Below are positions 47,181-59,283 of a stretch of 64,000 nucleotides of DNA, piece by piece. A model generated the notes under the pieces. The model was given only the letters and a program-made list of their open reading frames with translations, was not told the DNA's origin and did no database searches. Source of the DNA: Megalobrama amblycephala (taxonomy: Eukaryota > Chordata > Actinopteri > Cypriniformes > Xenocyprididae). How positions within the stretch are numbered: the first letter of the stretch is position 1; each line of letters begins with the position of its first letter. The translations under genes and the position numbers were made by a program. Location: contig NC_063057.1 of the NCBI RefSeq assembly GCF_018812025.1, forward strand, positions 14,904,963 to 14,968,962, read 5' to 3'.

Positions 47181-47640
47181 TATCTGTTCTCCTCTCCTTT
47201 AGTTCATTGGCAGACTAGCTGAGCTCAAACTGTTCAGCTGCGACTGGTCCAAGCCCAGTAATTACAGCTTGTCAGAAAGAATTAATTTTCTCATTTCTCA
47301 TAAAGATGTGTAAAAATTACCATGTTATTATACACCGACACTCTCCAGAGGCACACACCAAATTTAATTTAGAATTCTTCCCGCACATTAAATTAAATCC
47401 ATAAATAAGAGTTTAGGCATTGGTAGGGAAGCATATGTTCGTTAGGCCAAGCAGGCTGCTCGGGCCTGCGCTAATGTCTATTGTAATGTTTTAATAGCTT
47501 GTGCCTTCTAAGCACCAATAAATTTATATGATCACAACAGGCGACGTCGAGCGCACGGCCAATTAGGAGTGCTGACGCCGCCACTGCTGCTGCTGCTGCA
47601 GGCCTCAGGAGGAAAGAGAGGTGTGAAAACTGGGAGGAGA
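47180..47640. promoter_or_regulatory. Candidate conserved enhancer block
   Basis: Repeat-free with high word diversity: GCCCAGTAATTACAGCTTGT, AAAGAATTAATTTTCTC, GCACATTAAATTAAATCC, AAGCACCAATAAATTTAT and CACGGCCAATTAGGAG. A CTG run at 47587-47601 closes it. Together with 24030-24770 this is the most enhancer-like sequence in the window; conservation is unmeasured. Confidence 0.4.
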
Positions 47641-49240
47641 GAGAGAGAAACAGACAACTGCCTGACCGCTATCTGGATCTCTTAAATATTTAAATAAAAA
47701 ATATATAAAAATTAATCACATGTTGACTGAGTAACCGCTCTGACAGATTCAATAAATTATTGAATAATAATAACTTGCGTATCATGTAATCCCGCCTTTC
47801 TTGCAAGTTTGAATCCAGCTCACAATCCAGCTCACAACACTAAAAAATAGACTAACTAGGGTGAGGTAGAGGCATGATATGACATTGAAGATCTACAGAT
47901 TTCAATAAAATTGGAACATGTTGATTGCCATGTTCAAAATGCTCAAAAAATCTGCCATCTGTTTCACATTGTTGAATATTTTAGGCACATTTGTTTATGC
48001 TTTTAGCTAACAGCTATAGTGTAGCTAAAAGAGTTTTACTTAGTTTAAATCCATTCAACAGACTTCCCAAAATTACCCCAGGGAAGAAAAAAACAAACAA
48101 AAAAACGCACCGTCTGGACTTATATGTCATTTAAAATGAGCATAATTAGAATAATTTTGGCAGGTATTCTGTCTATGCCAGAAAACAAAAGTCAAGCAGC
48201 TTGATAAAAGTTTGCAGTCGTCAATGAACAATGTTTTGTTAGTGGGTAGAGGCTCCAGTTTCATTAGGGACTGGGGACAGAGCCATGATTTCTGGATCAG
48301 AGCGCATCATGTCATCGTCTATATCATGCATCTACAAATGAAACGCAACATCAATCAGACAATTATTTATAGTGCGGATAAAAGAGAAATCTAACACTAA
48401 TAAACATGTTTGTTGCCTGCCAAAACTTCATGTACTTTACAGGGATGCCCACAGAGAAAAATAAAGAGACAGGGAGGAGGTGGAGACAGTAAAAGAGACA
48501 CGCAGGAAGAGGGAGAGGATGGTTGGTTGGAGATGAAGGCATAGGAATGGTGGATCTCGCTGCGAGGGGGCACAGGATGGCGGTCTCCCACTGGCATGCC
48601 GCATAGACAGTAGGAAGTCATACGCAGACTCGCACACAGTGGGCAGTGCCACAGTCAGAAAGACAGAAATAGACCGTACTCACACATACCGCCAACTGAG
48701 TCTCATAGGCTCCATGAAATATGACTACAAGCTGCGAGACAGCGGCCTTCTCTGACACACTCGAGCCCGTCTGTGATACGGTTCCACACACACAGACATG
48801 TATGGCACACATACACCAACCAACAGCCCCAAACACAGATGAACAGACAAACAGCCCCTTCTCCAGCATCCATTCATGCACACACACAAACACAAACAGC
48901 CCCCTGATGGCGCTCATAGGTGAGTTGAAGTGTGTAAGTGTGTGAACGCTGGGGCTGAGGAACATATGCTGTCCAAAGAGCCAGGAGGCAACGTCTACTA
49001 CATGATGAGAGCTTTCAGAGTTCATTACTAAACTATACAGTGGCACCATAAAAGCATTTCTACATGTACGCCACACTTACTTCTATAATGTGTAGTCAAG
49101 AAATACGGATTCTTATGTTGTGCTTCCTTAAAGCAAATAGTGTATAAATGGCTACTTGAATAGGAATTTTGAAGTCATATGTAACATTTTCCCATTTTTG
49201 TGTTTTCACATTTCACATAAGAAAATATTTAATAAAAACT

Positions 49241-49241
<1 letters not shown>
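47641..49241. other. No gene accepted
   Basis: Frames at 48618-49076 (-) and 48721-48945 (+) are CA/GT-biased and without domains. Confidence 0.45.

Positions 49242-49291
<50 letters not shown>
49242..49291. repeat. (TA)n microsatellite
   Basis: About 25 TA units. Confidence 0.97.
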
Positions 49292-49296
<5 letters not shown>

Positions 49297-49430
49297 TAAA
49301 AACTTATATAACTTATATAACTTTTAAAAATGCAATAAATAAATAAATATATAAACAGTAAGAGTTGTGAAAAGTCTGTTGCTATGGTTGACATTTCTCT
49401 GATTAATATTTTTGTGGTTACCTTGATTTT

Positions 49431-49434
49431 ATAT

Positions 49435-49515
<81 letters not shown>
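49431..49515. repeat. (TA)n microsatellite replacing a transposon end
   Basis: About 40 TA units directly at the left edge of the next element. Confidence 0.95.
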
Positions 49516-49516
<1 letters not shown>

Positions 49517-50661
49517 GTTACTGTAGTCTAATTACTTTTCCTGATAACGCAGTAATGTAATGCATTACATTTTAAATTTATGTAATTTGATTACAGTTAC
49601 TGATGTCGATAAAATTACGTTACTTGTGTTACAATAAAAAAAAAAAAAAAAGGGTAAAGTGCATTTCTAAAATAAATCACGTTTGGCGCGGATGCCTCAT
49701 TATGAATCACCGGAGAACGCGTGGAGGAGGATACCCGCGGTCCAACCTCGCCTAAACAAGCTAGATTGGATTTTTGTTCAGGATCGGGAGGGAAGGTAAC
49801 TTCTGAACAATACTGTTTTCAAATGTTATTATAAATGTTTTCAGCATTTTTTTCCTGTCTTTAATGCAGTTACATACAAACATGAACACAGTTAAGCTAC
49901 CACACACATACATGCTACACACAGCAAGGAATGTTTAAGCTTTGTCTGAAACTGCTCACTCGTTCACTGATTCACTAACCCCTATATAGTGTATGTCATT
50001 TGAGTGCACTATATCTGCAAAGAATGAACGAAATGAAGTGAGTGAATTCGCACACTGACATATAACTGTGCGTCGGAGAGCTGGAGCTGTCACAGAAACA
50101 GCTCAACAAGTGATAAAACTACTTTTATCCTACATGTTACTTCATAAAATAATATTAATAACAATCTTAATGACTTTATTTTGTAATCATACATTCCATA
50201 CCTGCCAGCTTTGTAGTTTCATCGATTGTATGGTTTGTCATGCTTAATATGTGTTCATAATCATTAAATACTATTTAAAAAAAAAACTGCAAACAAAAAT
50301 AAACACATTAACAAGTGTACAATATTTCATATATTTATTAGTTTTAATAAAGAATCTCACGCTCACAGATGATGTGGTCGTTAAGCGCCCTCAGGCGACT
50401 GTTATGATTACATTTGAATGAATAAGCTAGATGATTAACGAATATTTTTAAGTCAAGATGCTGTTTTCATTAAATTACAGAAAGAACTATGAGTTTCAGT
50501 TTGTGGTGTATTTTTGTAGATTTCAAAGTAACTTGAATGTAAAGTAATTAGTAATCTGATTACTTTTTTACATGTAGTAATCAGTAATCAAATTACAATT
50601 TTAATGTAGTAATTTGTAATTTGTAGTGGATTACTTTTTTTGAGTAACTTACCCAACACTG
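49516..50661. mobile_element. Non-autonomous hAT-like element (CAGTGTTGGG end)
   Basis: The right end, reversed, is CAGTGTTGGGTAAGTTACTC, a frequent fish hAT terminus. Nearby TAGTAATCAGTAATCAAATT mirrors the left CAGTAATGTAATGCATTAC region. The left terminus itself is lost into the TA run. No transposase is present. A CpG-containing patch lies at 49683-49750. Confidence 0.8.
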
Positions 50662-52145
50662 TATATATTTATATTTATATTGTGTTGCCTGCCATGCACA
50701 AGTGGCACGGGGCAACGAATATGGGAACATTTAGTTAATGTGTTTGGTTAGGTTAGCTCTTTTTAATAGTGCAATACTCAAAGATCTGAGTCTACATGGT
50801 GGGTAAAAACATTTTAAAGAATCAGTCAGTAGCTCCAAATGTGGAGCGAATCTTTTCAAAGTTCGCAAAGAAAAAAAAAAAGAAAGAAGAAGAAAAAAAT
50901 GTGATATAGGTACGTTTTCATCAAGTTGTTTGAGCGGATGATGGTGGTACTGGTCATAGGCGCCGCCGAGCACCCATGGTAAAACACAAGATATTCTCCA
51001 TTAATTTTAAATGTAAAAAAAAAAAAGAAAAAAGCAAGAATACTGTATGTGTAATTTGGCATATAAAGCATGCAGAGCGCTCCCTTTATAATCATTAGAA
51101 ATCTGTCCCTCATCTTAGTTCATCGCAATCTTACAAAGTTCTGTTATAATAAACAAAGCTGACAGCACAATACATTTCTTATTTATATAATGTCAAAATT
51201 AACTCTCCACTTAGAACAACCTGAGTTTTTGTTCAGTGCTAAATTAAATACCTCTGATTGGCCATTGAGTTCAAGAAATCAACAGATATTTTTGTGATTG
51301 CTCAATGCTGCACAACATGTAAATAGAAACCTTACACACTGGATCATTTGCCAAACCAATATGCTATTATCACAGAAAACTGATCCTAGACCAGCAGTTA
51401 TGGGCAGCTTTTCCCTCTAAGAGCAATCAGAAGCAGCAGCAGGCAGTCATTTGAGTGAGAAAATTCCACGTTTGTCTCGATGTATTTGCAGTCTGTGTTT
51501 TTCTCTTTGTGAGACGCGATAACTTTTGTATAATGAAATCATAAGGAGCACAATCGCACAGAGAGAAAGACATGACGGAGTGTCGGCACCCACCGGAAAA
51601 ACATAAAAAGGCGCATATGGTATTTGTAACCTAGTAACCAGCCGATTAGTCACGTGGGTTTAATGTTTGCTGCATCAGAATTTATTCGACAAATGCATTT
51701 CCATATCCCATTATTCACAATACATTTTTTTCCACACAAGTCAAAAACCACCTCAAGTGAGTGTAAAATTTTTTTTGCAAATTAAGGGATTTTTTTTCTC
51801 TCAAAATATGGCATTTCCATCACTCATTTCTGATGCGATACTTCAAAATGCGCATAAAATCAGGGTGATGGAAACATAGCTAGTGGTAAAACCTACATTA
51901 TTTGACAACTATCCTTAATAATGGTCGTTATGGCCATTTACTACAGTATGTGTCCAAATACATTTAGAACACTGTACACCCTCACATCAGCAGAAAATCA
52001 CAAGACGACACCAGACATTACTGCTTTGCTTTGGTTGTTAAAGAATAACAGCTCTGAGGATATATAATGTCTGTAACTGTAATGACTGAAAAATGAAAGC
52101 TTTGGGAAAGTTTATAACAGCCTTTTGCAGATGCACATATTACAT
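50662..52145. other. No gene accepted
   Basis: A short hairpin at 50687-50716 (GTTGCCTGCCATGC opposite GTGGCACGGGGCAAC). Purine runs at 50868-50898 and 51015-51035. No supported exon. Confidence 0.4.
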
Positions 52146-52205
52146 ACCAGTCAGTTGTGTTGAGGCTTCTTGTGGTGAAAAGGTTTTGTCCTTGTGTCTG
52201 CTTCT
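52146..52205 (-). other. Candidate small exon on the sox5 strand
   Basis: On the minus strand a long pyrimidine-rich acceptor (cttgttctttttgtgtttgttttgttcag) precedes 60 bases and a donor CTG|gtatgtaa. One phase stays open (R-S-R-H-K-D-K-T-F-S-P-Q-E-A-S-T-Q-L-T). It could be a non-coding 5' exon of sox5, an exon of an upstream gene, or chance. Confidence 0.25.
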
Positions 52206-52970
52206 ACCTGAACAAAACAAACACAAAAAGAACAAGTTAGAGGCTCTCCAGCCATCTCAACACTGAAGCATTTCACTGCTTGAAGAGGTTGTTTGACGGT
52301 GGAACAAAAGTATTAAACTTTGTTCTGCCAAGCTGAGTGTTGCCTTGAAACTATAATTTTGCTTTGTTTAAGTTCTCCCCCAACGGGAGAACTTCTGGAC
52401 TTCAAGATGGACATTGTGTAGACGTTCCTGTCCATAAACAACTTGAAACACTCTTAATCCACTTCACAGAACTTATCATTGCATTTGTAAATTGTACAGT
52501 ACTTAAAATGTCACGTCTAGAGTTTATGAGTGTAAGCATGCAGAATAGAGAGGATTCTCTCAGCTTTATCAGAACTCTTGGCAAGCTCTGATTCTCCTCA
52601 ACAAACCCAACGCTAAGTCTTATATCATCCTTCTTAGAACTGAATTGGTAAACCATGTCATTTGTGAGTAGTTTTGGGAGATTTAGACCACTGTCCCCTT
52701 GCTAACAGATCAAACCAGATGAGATTTAGGAGACACGGTTGTATATGTCTTCGCTGGAACATTGCAGGGACGTGCTGGAGAGACATGGTTGTATAGTCTA
52801 AGAGAACATTGGGATATTTCATTACATGAGCTGAGCCTTATTGTAAGTTTCTAATCTTGCACGCTCCTGTGTATAATCCGCAGAGAAAACTTGGATGTCA
52901 TCATCCAAGTTTAGCGTGCAGTGAGAAGTCCTCCATGAGGGGGAAACGGAACATGTTTGAAAGGCTAAAG
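52206..52970. other. No gene accepted
   Basis: Frames at 52364-52656 on both strands show no domain. Confidence 0.4.
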
Positions 52971-52975
52971 CTCAG

Positions 52976-53165
52976 ATGGACATACATGGAACTCTTTTAG
53001 GTCGGTCACGTAACCAAAATTCTTGCGAATTGGGGCCAGTGGTTCTCCGATCGCTTAGATGCGTCGGACCACCCTGGTGCTATACCCGAGGGGGGAGGGT
53101 TTACACTCAGAGGATTGCGGAGATGTCTGTACAACACATTTGGATGAAGTCGGGCCCACAATAGA
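52976..53165. other. CpG-rich unexplained segment
   Basis: TAGGTCGGTCACGTAACC, CTCCGATCGCTTAGATGCGT and TATACCCGAGG stand out in AT-rich surroundings. A 62-codon plus frame covers it. There is no tRNA or 5S signature and no family I recognise. It could be a piece of a mobile element or a regulatory island. Confidence 0.3.
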
Positions 53166-54237
53166 ACAATAGACAGTGGGATTCGAGATAATTCTCAACA
53201 CTGTGACTGTATGTGTGGGTGTGTCTGTATGATGGGCGTGACAATACAATATAAGCATTATTAAGGTTAAGATCATAATCAAATTCATGAATTCTAAATA
53301 TAACAATTTACATATTCATGAACATTTATAATTACTATATTAATTATGTTATATAATTTGTATTTGTGTACATGTATAATATGACTAATTACATGCTATG
53401 TTATAAGCATTATCATCAAAGAAGATTTTTAAGTTCATAAGAAACAAATTCAGAGAAATGTGTCCAAACTTTTGGCTGGTACTATACATACGTGGGTGCT
53501 TAGACAAAAATTTCTGTATGTGTTTATAATGGCTGTGCTTGGAGCCTACAGGTAGGAGTGTGTGCATGTTTGTTTATCTGTGTGTGTGTGTGTGTATGTG
53601 TGTATCTATATCCTACAAATGTGTGAGTGTGAGTGTCAGTGCAGGGCCCCTGCTTAAAACGCGGTCTTATTTACTCCTGTCAGCCCATAAAGCCAGCCTG
53701 AGTGCCACGCTGATTGAAATCCCCTTTTGTGTGCTAGTCTTCAGTGATGTGGCTTTTCTCTCGGCCTCATCTCATGATGGAAGCCTGTACTGTTAATCTG
53801 AGAGTGGCCCCTGAAAGGACAAAATGAGTTCCTGGGCTGAATGCACTCTTTAACTCCTCTGTCTTGGTCTATTCAGACGTGGGGCGTGAGAGCTGGCGGC
53901 TAACACCTCCACAACAATACATGGCAAAGCAATGCAAACCTTCCTTACACAAACTACTCTGTCTCTAGGAGACTTGTTTTTCCCACATTATCTTCTTACT
54001 CACAAAATAGTAGTAACGTCTCTCATTATGGCACCTCAAAATACAGACGATATGTACTAGGATTGAAATGGGAGATCATAACAGCAACAATAAAAAAATG
54101 GATCTGTGTGGCTGATCTGAACATTTTAAGAAGAAATATTGTTAAAACAATAATTAGAGAATCTAATCTGTATCATAAGGATGAAATAATAAGGTACAGG
54201 TACAAAAGTAAGGTATCTGACAGTGTATGAAATTCAA
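53166..54237. other. No gene seen; solo repeat end near 53461
   Basis: TGTCCAAACTTTTGGCTGGT (53461-53480) is an isolated terminus related to the 21957-22893 family. (TG)n at 53580-53597. Confidence 0.45.
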
Positions 54238-54305
54238 GTGACATGGTATTTTCATGGTACTGCCATGGTACAACCATGGTACATGTCCAAAAAAATACTT
54301 TTTGT
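54238..54305. repeat. CATGGTA-word cluster
   Basis: CATGGTATTTTCATGGTACT and CCATGGTACAACCATGGTAC: five CATGGTA words in about 45 bases. A short dispersed or tandem motif. Confidence 0.7.
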
Positions 54306-55308
54306 GTATTTTTTTAAGTGCATACATGATATAAAGGGTCAAGCATCAACAGTACAAGATATTCAGTAGACATTAGCTGAACTCACGTTTTCTTTTAGTT
54401 CTATATGACTTTTATAGGAGTATCTGGAAGATGCTAATAGCTTTGCTTTTTAAGTTAGCATACAGTAACTTCATTATTGAAATGCTTCTCTGAATTTGGG
54501 AAAAAAATACATAAACAGCAGTAAAAATGAATTTAAGGTTAGGTTTTCAAAAGAAGCTGCCTTGTGCACATGTGCACCAACATTTCCAGAAAGAATCTTT
54601 TCCTGTCACTGCTACTGTTACATGTTCGTAGCACGCGTGTTAACTGCTGAGCTTTATTATCAATAAATTTACATCCCGAATTTCACGTATGACGATTTAG
54701 GTATGATACAATACAAAATGCAGATTACTCCAGTACATCCAGTACAAATTATTAGCAAAATTAGCTTAGCGTCTGTATGGAAACCTGGTCAAGTAGCTCA
54801 GAAGCCATGCGTATTGATGGACTCCATTAGAGACAGAAGAAGAATAAGATCTCATTGTTGTTGGGGTGGAATTCCCCTCTGAGGAGAGATAAGTCAGGTC
54901 CTTTGTTCTCTGGCCTGTGTGACAGAACGCTTATATAATGCAGTCATAGAAAATGGGGACTATGTCAGGCTGAAAAGCAAAGTGGGCCTGTGGCCTGTTT
55001 ATTTGTTGTAATGTAAGGATGGAAAGATGAAGGAATTGAGTTGAAGATCATACGTCTCTTACATAAGGTCCAGAATGGATGTGTGAAACGGAACATGATG
55101 GCTCTTCCACGCAGATAAAGAGATCAGGAAACATGACAGGAGAAGGTTGTATTAAGCAGCACTAAACAGTTTTGCTATTTGGACAAAGACATCCATTAAA
55201 GATGCGAATTATTTGAAGGACCGTTTTTTGGACAAAATAAGGGGTTTTCCTGGTTCACACTAGCAGCTATTTTATCGCTGGAGGAGAAAGGTTGCTGTAA
55301 TGTGGTTG
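54306..55308. other. No gene seen
   Basis: Unique-looking AT-rich sequence. Confidence 0.4.
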
Positions 55309-55312
55309 TTAA

Positions 55313-56820
55313 CCCTCAGGGGTCTGAGGATTTTTAGGACCCTGGAGAAGTTTTGACATGCCCTGACATTTGTGCTTTTTTTCAGTTGTTCATAAACATA
55401 TTAATGGAAAAAGTGTCATTACACTGTATTCAGCACAAACTAGGCTACAATAATATGTGAGGAACATGTATGTACATGTTTGTGTTTTTGAAGGAATAAC
55501 GTTTATGCGTGGTTATTGAAAAAACAAAAAACTTAAGTCACTGAAATAAAGCCAAAAAATATATATTAAATCTTTGTTAACAAGACTTCTGGGTATTTGA
55601 GGTTGTAGACTAGAGTTTTTGCTTCAAAATGAGGTAAAAATGATGCTGCCTGCTTGTTCATATAAAACAATAGAGAGATTTAAATTTTCTAAAACATCTT
55701 TGGTCAAGAAACACAGTATGGAGGCGTGAATCCTCATGTATAATGGGTGATTCTCACCTGAGAAGACAAAAGAATCACATAATAATGACCTGAAATGACT
55801 TGCATATTAATGAGGCCTTTCAGTCAGGTAGGCTGTGAAAAAACCCTCTGTGATCATGATTCAAATCTCATCATGTTGTAAATCAAACATACAGAAAAAA
55901 CAGCAATACTGTGAAATATTATTACAATATAAAATAATGGTATTCTATTATATACTTTAAAATATAATGTATTTCTGTGATGCAAAGTGTCTGAACAATT
56001 ATGTTACCTCTATGGCATTTCATATAGGCTTTTAGCTTAAAAGCATGCACATTTGGAGAAATATTGATGGATTCTCATATGTTTGTCAATTTTCTATACA
56101 GAGGAGTAATATTTATTCAGGATTTATTGTCATTACTATGAGTGCTGGATACTGTCAATTCATACTTGCAGCCGGAGGGCGCTCTGTGCACCTTTAGTCC
56201 ACAAATGCCTGAGCACTAAAGAAGAATAGGCAATCCAGGAACTAACCGAACTAACAGAGGACAGAGATCGCTAACTATGGCTATTCAAAACACTTTTCAA
56301 GACAATAAATACACGATTGAGACGATGAATGCATGTATTGACTCAGAATTTGCGTCTGAATAGCGCTCCCTCCGTGGGCGTGGCCGCATTAGCGGATAAT
56401 GAGCTGAATCACGGATTTCTGACATGGCTCTCTTTTCATACAGATTACATAAACAAAGAATGTTTGTTTTCGATTTGACTTACACGATTTAAAACATGAC
56501 ATTTCAACGTTTTTTTAGACATAAGTCTAATTTTTTTGTGATTAGTATTCACTAAGTTACAGTTCATTTTCTGAGAACTATCAGATTGGACTTCGTTCAG
56601 AGGGAGACGAGAGATCATGCATCATGTTAGTTCTTTATTTTACAAAAAGCACAACATTTTGTTTTTACTCTGAGTGTACACAAATAAAAGAAGATATTCC
56701 ACAGATTAAAATGGTGTATAACTCTTAATTGTATGTGCAACATTAACGGAGTATTTTGAGTCTCTTTCACACTGGTAAGAAAAAAAACGCGGTGGAAAAA
56801 AACGCTCAGACCTCAGAGTG
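55313..56820. mobile_element. piggyBac-like non-autonomous element
   Basis: TTAA (55309-55312) plus CCCTCAGGGGTCTGAG at the left. The right end, reversed, is CACTCTGAGGTCTGAG, followed by TTAT as a degraded TTAA. CCCT-type ends next to TTAA suggest piggyBac. Internal landmarks (GACATGCCCTGACATTTGTG, CATTACACTGTATTCAGCAC) belong to a repeat I recall from zebrafish. A second repeat family is embedded at 55868-55990. Confidence 0.75.
55868..55990 (+). mobile_element. Nested scrap of the 'AATATTGTGAAATATTA' family
   Basis: ACAGCAATACTGTGAAATAT, TACAATATAAAATAATGG and TTCTGTGATGCAAAGTG inside the piggyBac-like element. Confidence 0.75.
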
Positions 56821-56955
56821 TTATTAGACGGTTTGAAAATCTGATCACAAATTACATTTATTGCCCATAAAATTAAGATGGTATTCCATTTTGAAAATTT
56901 ATCAGGTTTCTCAAAAGGCCCCTTTTCAGGTTAAACTAAAACTGGACTACTAGAC

Positions 56956-57347
56956 CAGTTCTCAAACTCTTTGACTTCACTGTCTTCAAAAAGTTTGACT
57001 TCAAAATAATTACAGCCCTATTTATGCCTTTTCCAGTTTATAAGGATTAGGATTTTTTATCCTAATCCTAACGAAAAGCCCATGGATTTTTATGATTTTG
57101 TTAATTTACATGATTTTTCCTGGTCTAGAAAGTCACACTTTTTTCACACTTTACAGTATATCCAAGTCAAAGACTTTAGTAAACCATGTTCTTTGAAAAC
57201 AGTTTTTGAATGGGTGAACTAAAATTAGAAATATCTTTATTTTTAATTGTTTTAACTCATGATAATTCTTGTTTTGCCTAAATAATTAATAAGTCATCTT
57301 GAGGCCCCCTTGAAAGTTTGCTGAGGCCCCCTGGTTTAGAACCACTG
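56956..57347. mobile_element. hAT-like MITE with 8-bp target duplication
   Basis: The left end CAGTTCTCAAACTC and the right end, reversed, CAGTGGTTCTAAACC. Flanks TACTAGAC (56948-56955) and CACTACAC (57348-57355) agree at 6 of 8 positions. A perfect internal stem AGGATTAGGAT / ATCCTAATCCT with a TTTTT loop lies at about 57044-57070. Confidence 0.8.
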
Positions 57348-57355
57348 CACTACAC

Positions 57356-58488
57356 TATCCTGTCGCACACTTATAAAACTATAATAAACCGATTCTTTTT
57401 TCTTTGTCATGTTTTATCTCATGCCCAATAATAAAGCAGAACGTTAGTTCAGTATTATTGCAGGCAATTTTTGAAACTCTGCATGATGAAAAAAACGTTA
57501 ATCTGCATGAAACTAGTATACACAAGATCAGTGTTTTCATACAATTAAGTTGTTTCCTGCTATGCTGGTCACATGCAGGAAATGAACGGGGAGGGAATCA
57601 AAGAGACATGGAGGAGGAAAATGAGAGATCTCTCTTCTGACTCAGTGTGACTGTGAGGTTAGACTCTGGAGTGAGCAACACAAAGAGATTAACCTATTTA
57701 CATCTGTTACTTACTCTAATGGCTTTTTGTACAGCTAATTTCAGCCATCTGCGTTCTCTCTGAAGACTTTGTCACACAAAACTAATAAAAGTCATCTGGC
57801 GCACAAAATTAGAGAACACAGAACTGTACAGAGAGGAAGATAGACTCGAAGACACTAGAGTACACAAACAAACAAACACATACACACACATATACACACA
57901 GGAATCATGCAGCTGGACATATGACTGGGCATGCATTCCCTGACACAAATGAATCACATGCTTACTGACTGACTGACAAACACACATAATACAGATTCTC
58001 AAAGTTCATTTATGGACTGTGATGGACAGTGGAAGAGATGTATTGCGGTCCAAAGGGAAGATTTTGCTTTTTGAAACTATAAAACAAAAAAGAAGAAATT
58101 AAAGAATAAAAGAAATTCCAATTTAAACGTTAGGGCTGTTAACAGATTAAAATATATATAATACATATATAATGGCTGTTGTAGCCTAAAAGTTTGTGTG
58201 TAATAAATTCTATCTATGAATCAAATAAAATATTTCTAAAGCTACTTTTTGTAATGTCTATTTCCTCTTTTAACACAATAATGACTTTAAATGATCTTTT
58301 AGGGGTAATTTCTCAGTCAAATTTGATGTGCAATTAATTTGCAGGTAATTAGATTAATCAGCACATCAGGTAATATATATAATTTTTAATGTAATACATA
58401 TATTTCTAAAGCTACTTTTTGTAATATATATTTTCTCATTTAACACAATAATGACTTTAAATGATCTTATGATCTGATGATGAAATGA

Positions 58489-58490
<2 letters not shown>
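57356..58490. other. No gene accepted
   Basis: TTTCTAAAGCTACTTTTTGT and AATGACTTTAAATGATCTT each occur twice (about 58230-58300 and 58405-58470), a local direct duplication of about 75 bases. Frames at 57404-57640 show no domain. Confidence 0.5.

Positions 58491-58561
<71 letters not shown>
58491..58561. repeat. (TA)n microsatellite
   Basis: About 35 TA units, ending at the start of the next element. Confidence 0.97.
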
Positions 58562-58562
<1 letters not shown>

Positions 58563-58565
<3 letters not shown>

Positions 58566-59283
58566 GGCTTGACATTAACTTTTTTGCTCATCAGCCACTG
58601 TGGCTAGTGGTTTTCCAATGTTACTAGCCACTCAGAATTTTCACTGGTCACAATTTTGCTGTTGGGAAATGACATTTTATATGATTAAAGTTGACTTTGG
58701 CATTCTTAAATTATTAGATATTATTTGATTTTGAGTAATTTTACTTGATTTAGAAGATTTAAAACCCTTTCAAACTTTTAAATGCAGACTGACCACCCAA
58801 ATCAAGACTATATTGTATATCAGCTGGTATATACAGGTGGGCAAGGGGTGGGCAATATGAGCATAGGCTAATATGAGAAATTTTATAAGTTATTTTTGTT
58901 AGGCTATATAAAAGAACAAAGAAGCAAATTACAAAAACAAACCTGTTTACGTCCACTTAAGCCATAACCGACTGTATTTATGCGAGATACTCCACACGAT
59001 GGGCATTTTGACATCTGTGTCTGTGTGTATTTGACTATTCAGGCGCAAGGAGAACTGATCGCGTGCGCGACAAAGAGGGAGACAGCGCATGCGAGAGAGC
59101 GCTTCTGTTGTGTGTCATTCAGCAAGATTCCTCCTATCCCTTCTTCATTAACTGCACGTTAATCGATAACTCTTATCTTTTATCTATTTTATCGATAATC
59201 TTTTGGCTGTAAGCTGAAATTAAATTCAACCCGCCAAAGTGGCCAGTGGGAGTGGCTGTCTTACCTGCCACAGCTGAAATCTA
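58563..59283. mobile_element. hAT-like element (CAGGGCTTGACATTAAC end)
   Basis: Starts CAGGGCTTGACATTAACTTT with CAGCCACTGTGGCTAGTGG. The right part has CAACCCGCCAAAGTGGCCAG. Known fish repeat text; the right border is uncertain. No transposase is present. Confidence 0.65.

Noticed and set aside
49683..49750. CpG-containing patch as a promoter
   Set aside because: It lies inside a hAT-like element, so its CpGs more likely reflect the transposon sequence.
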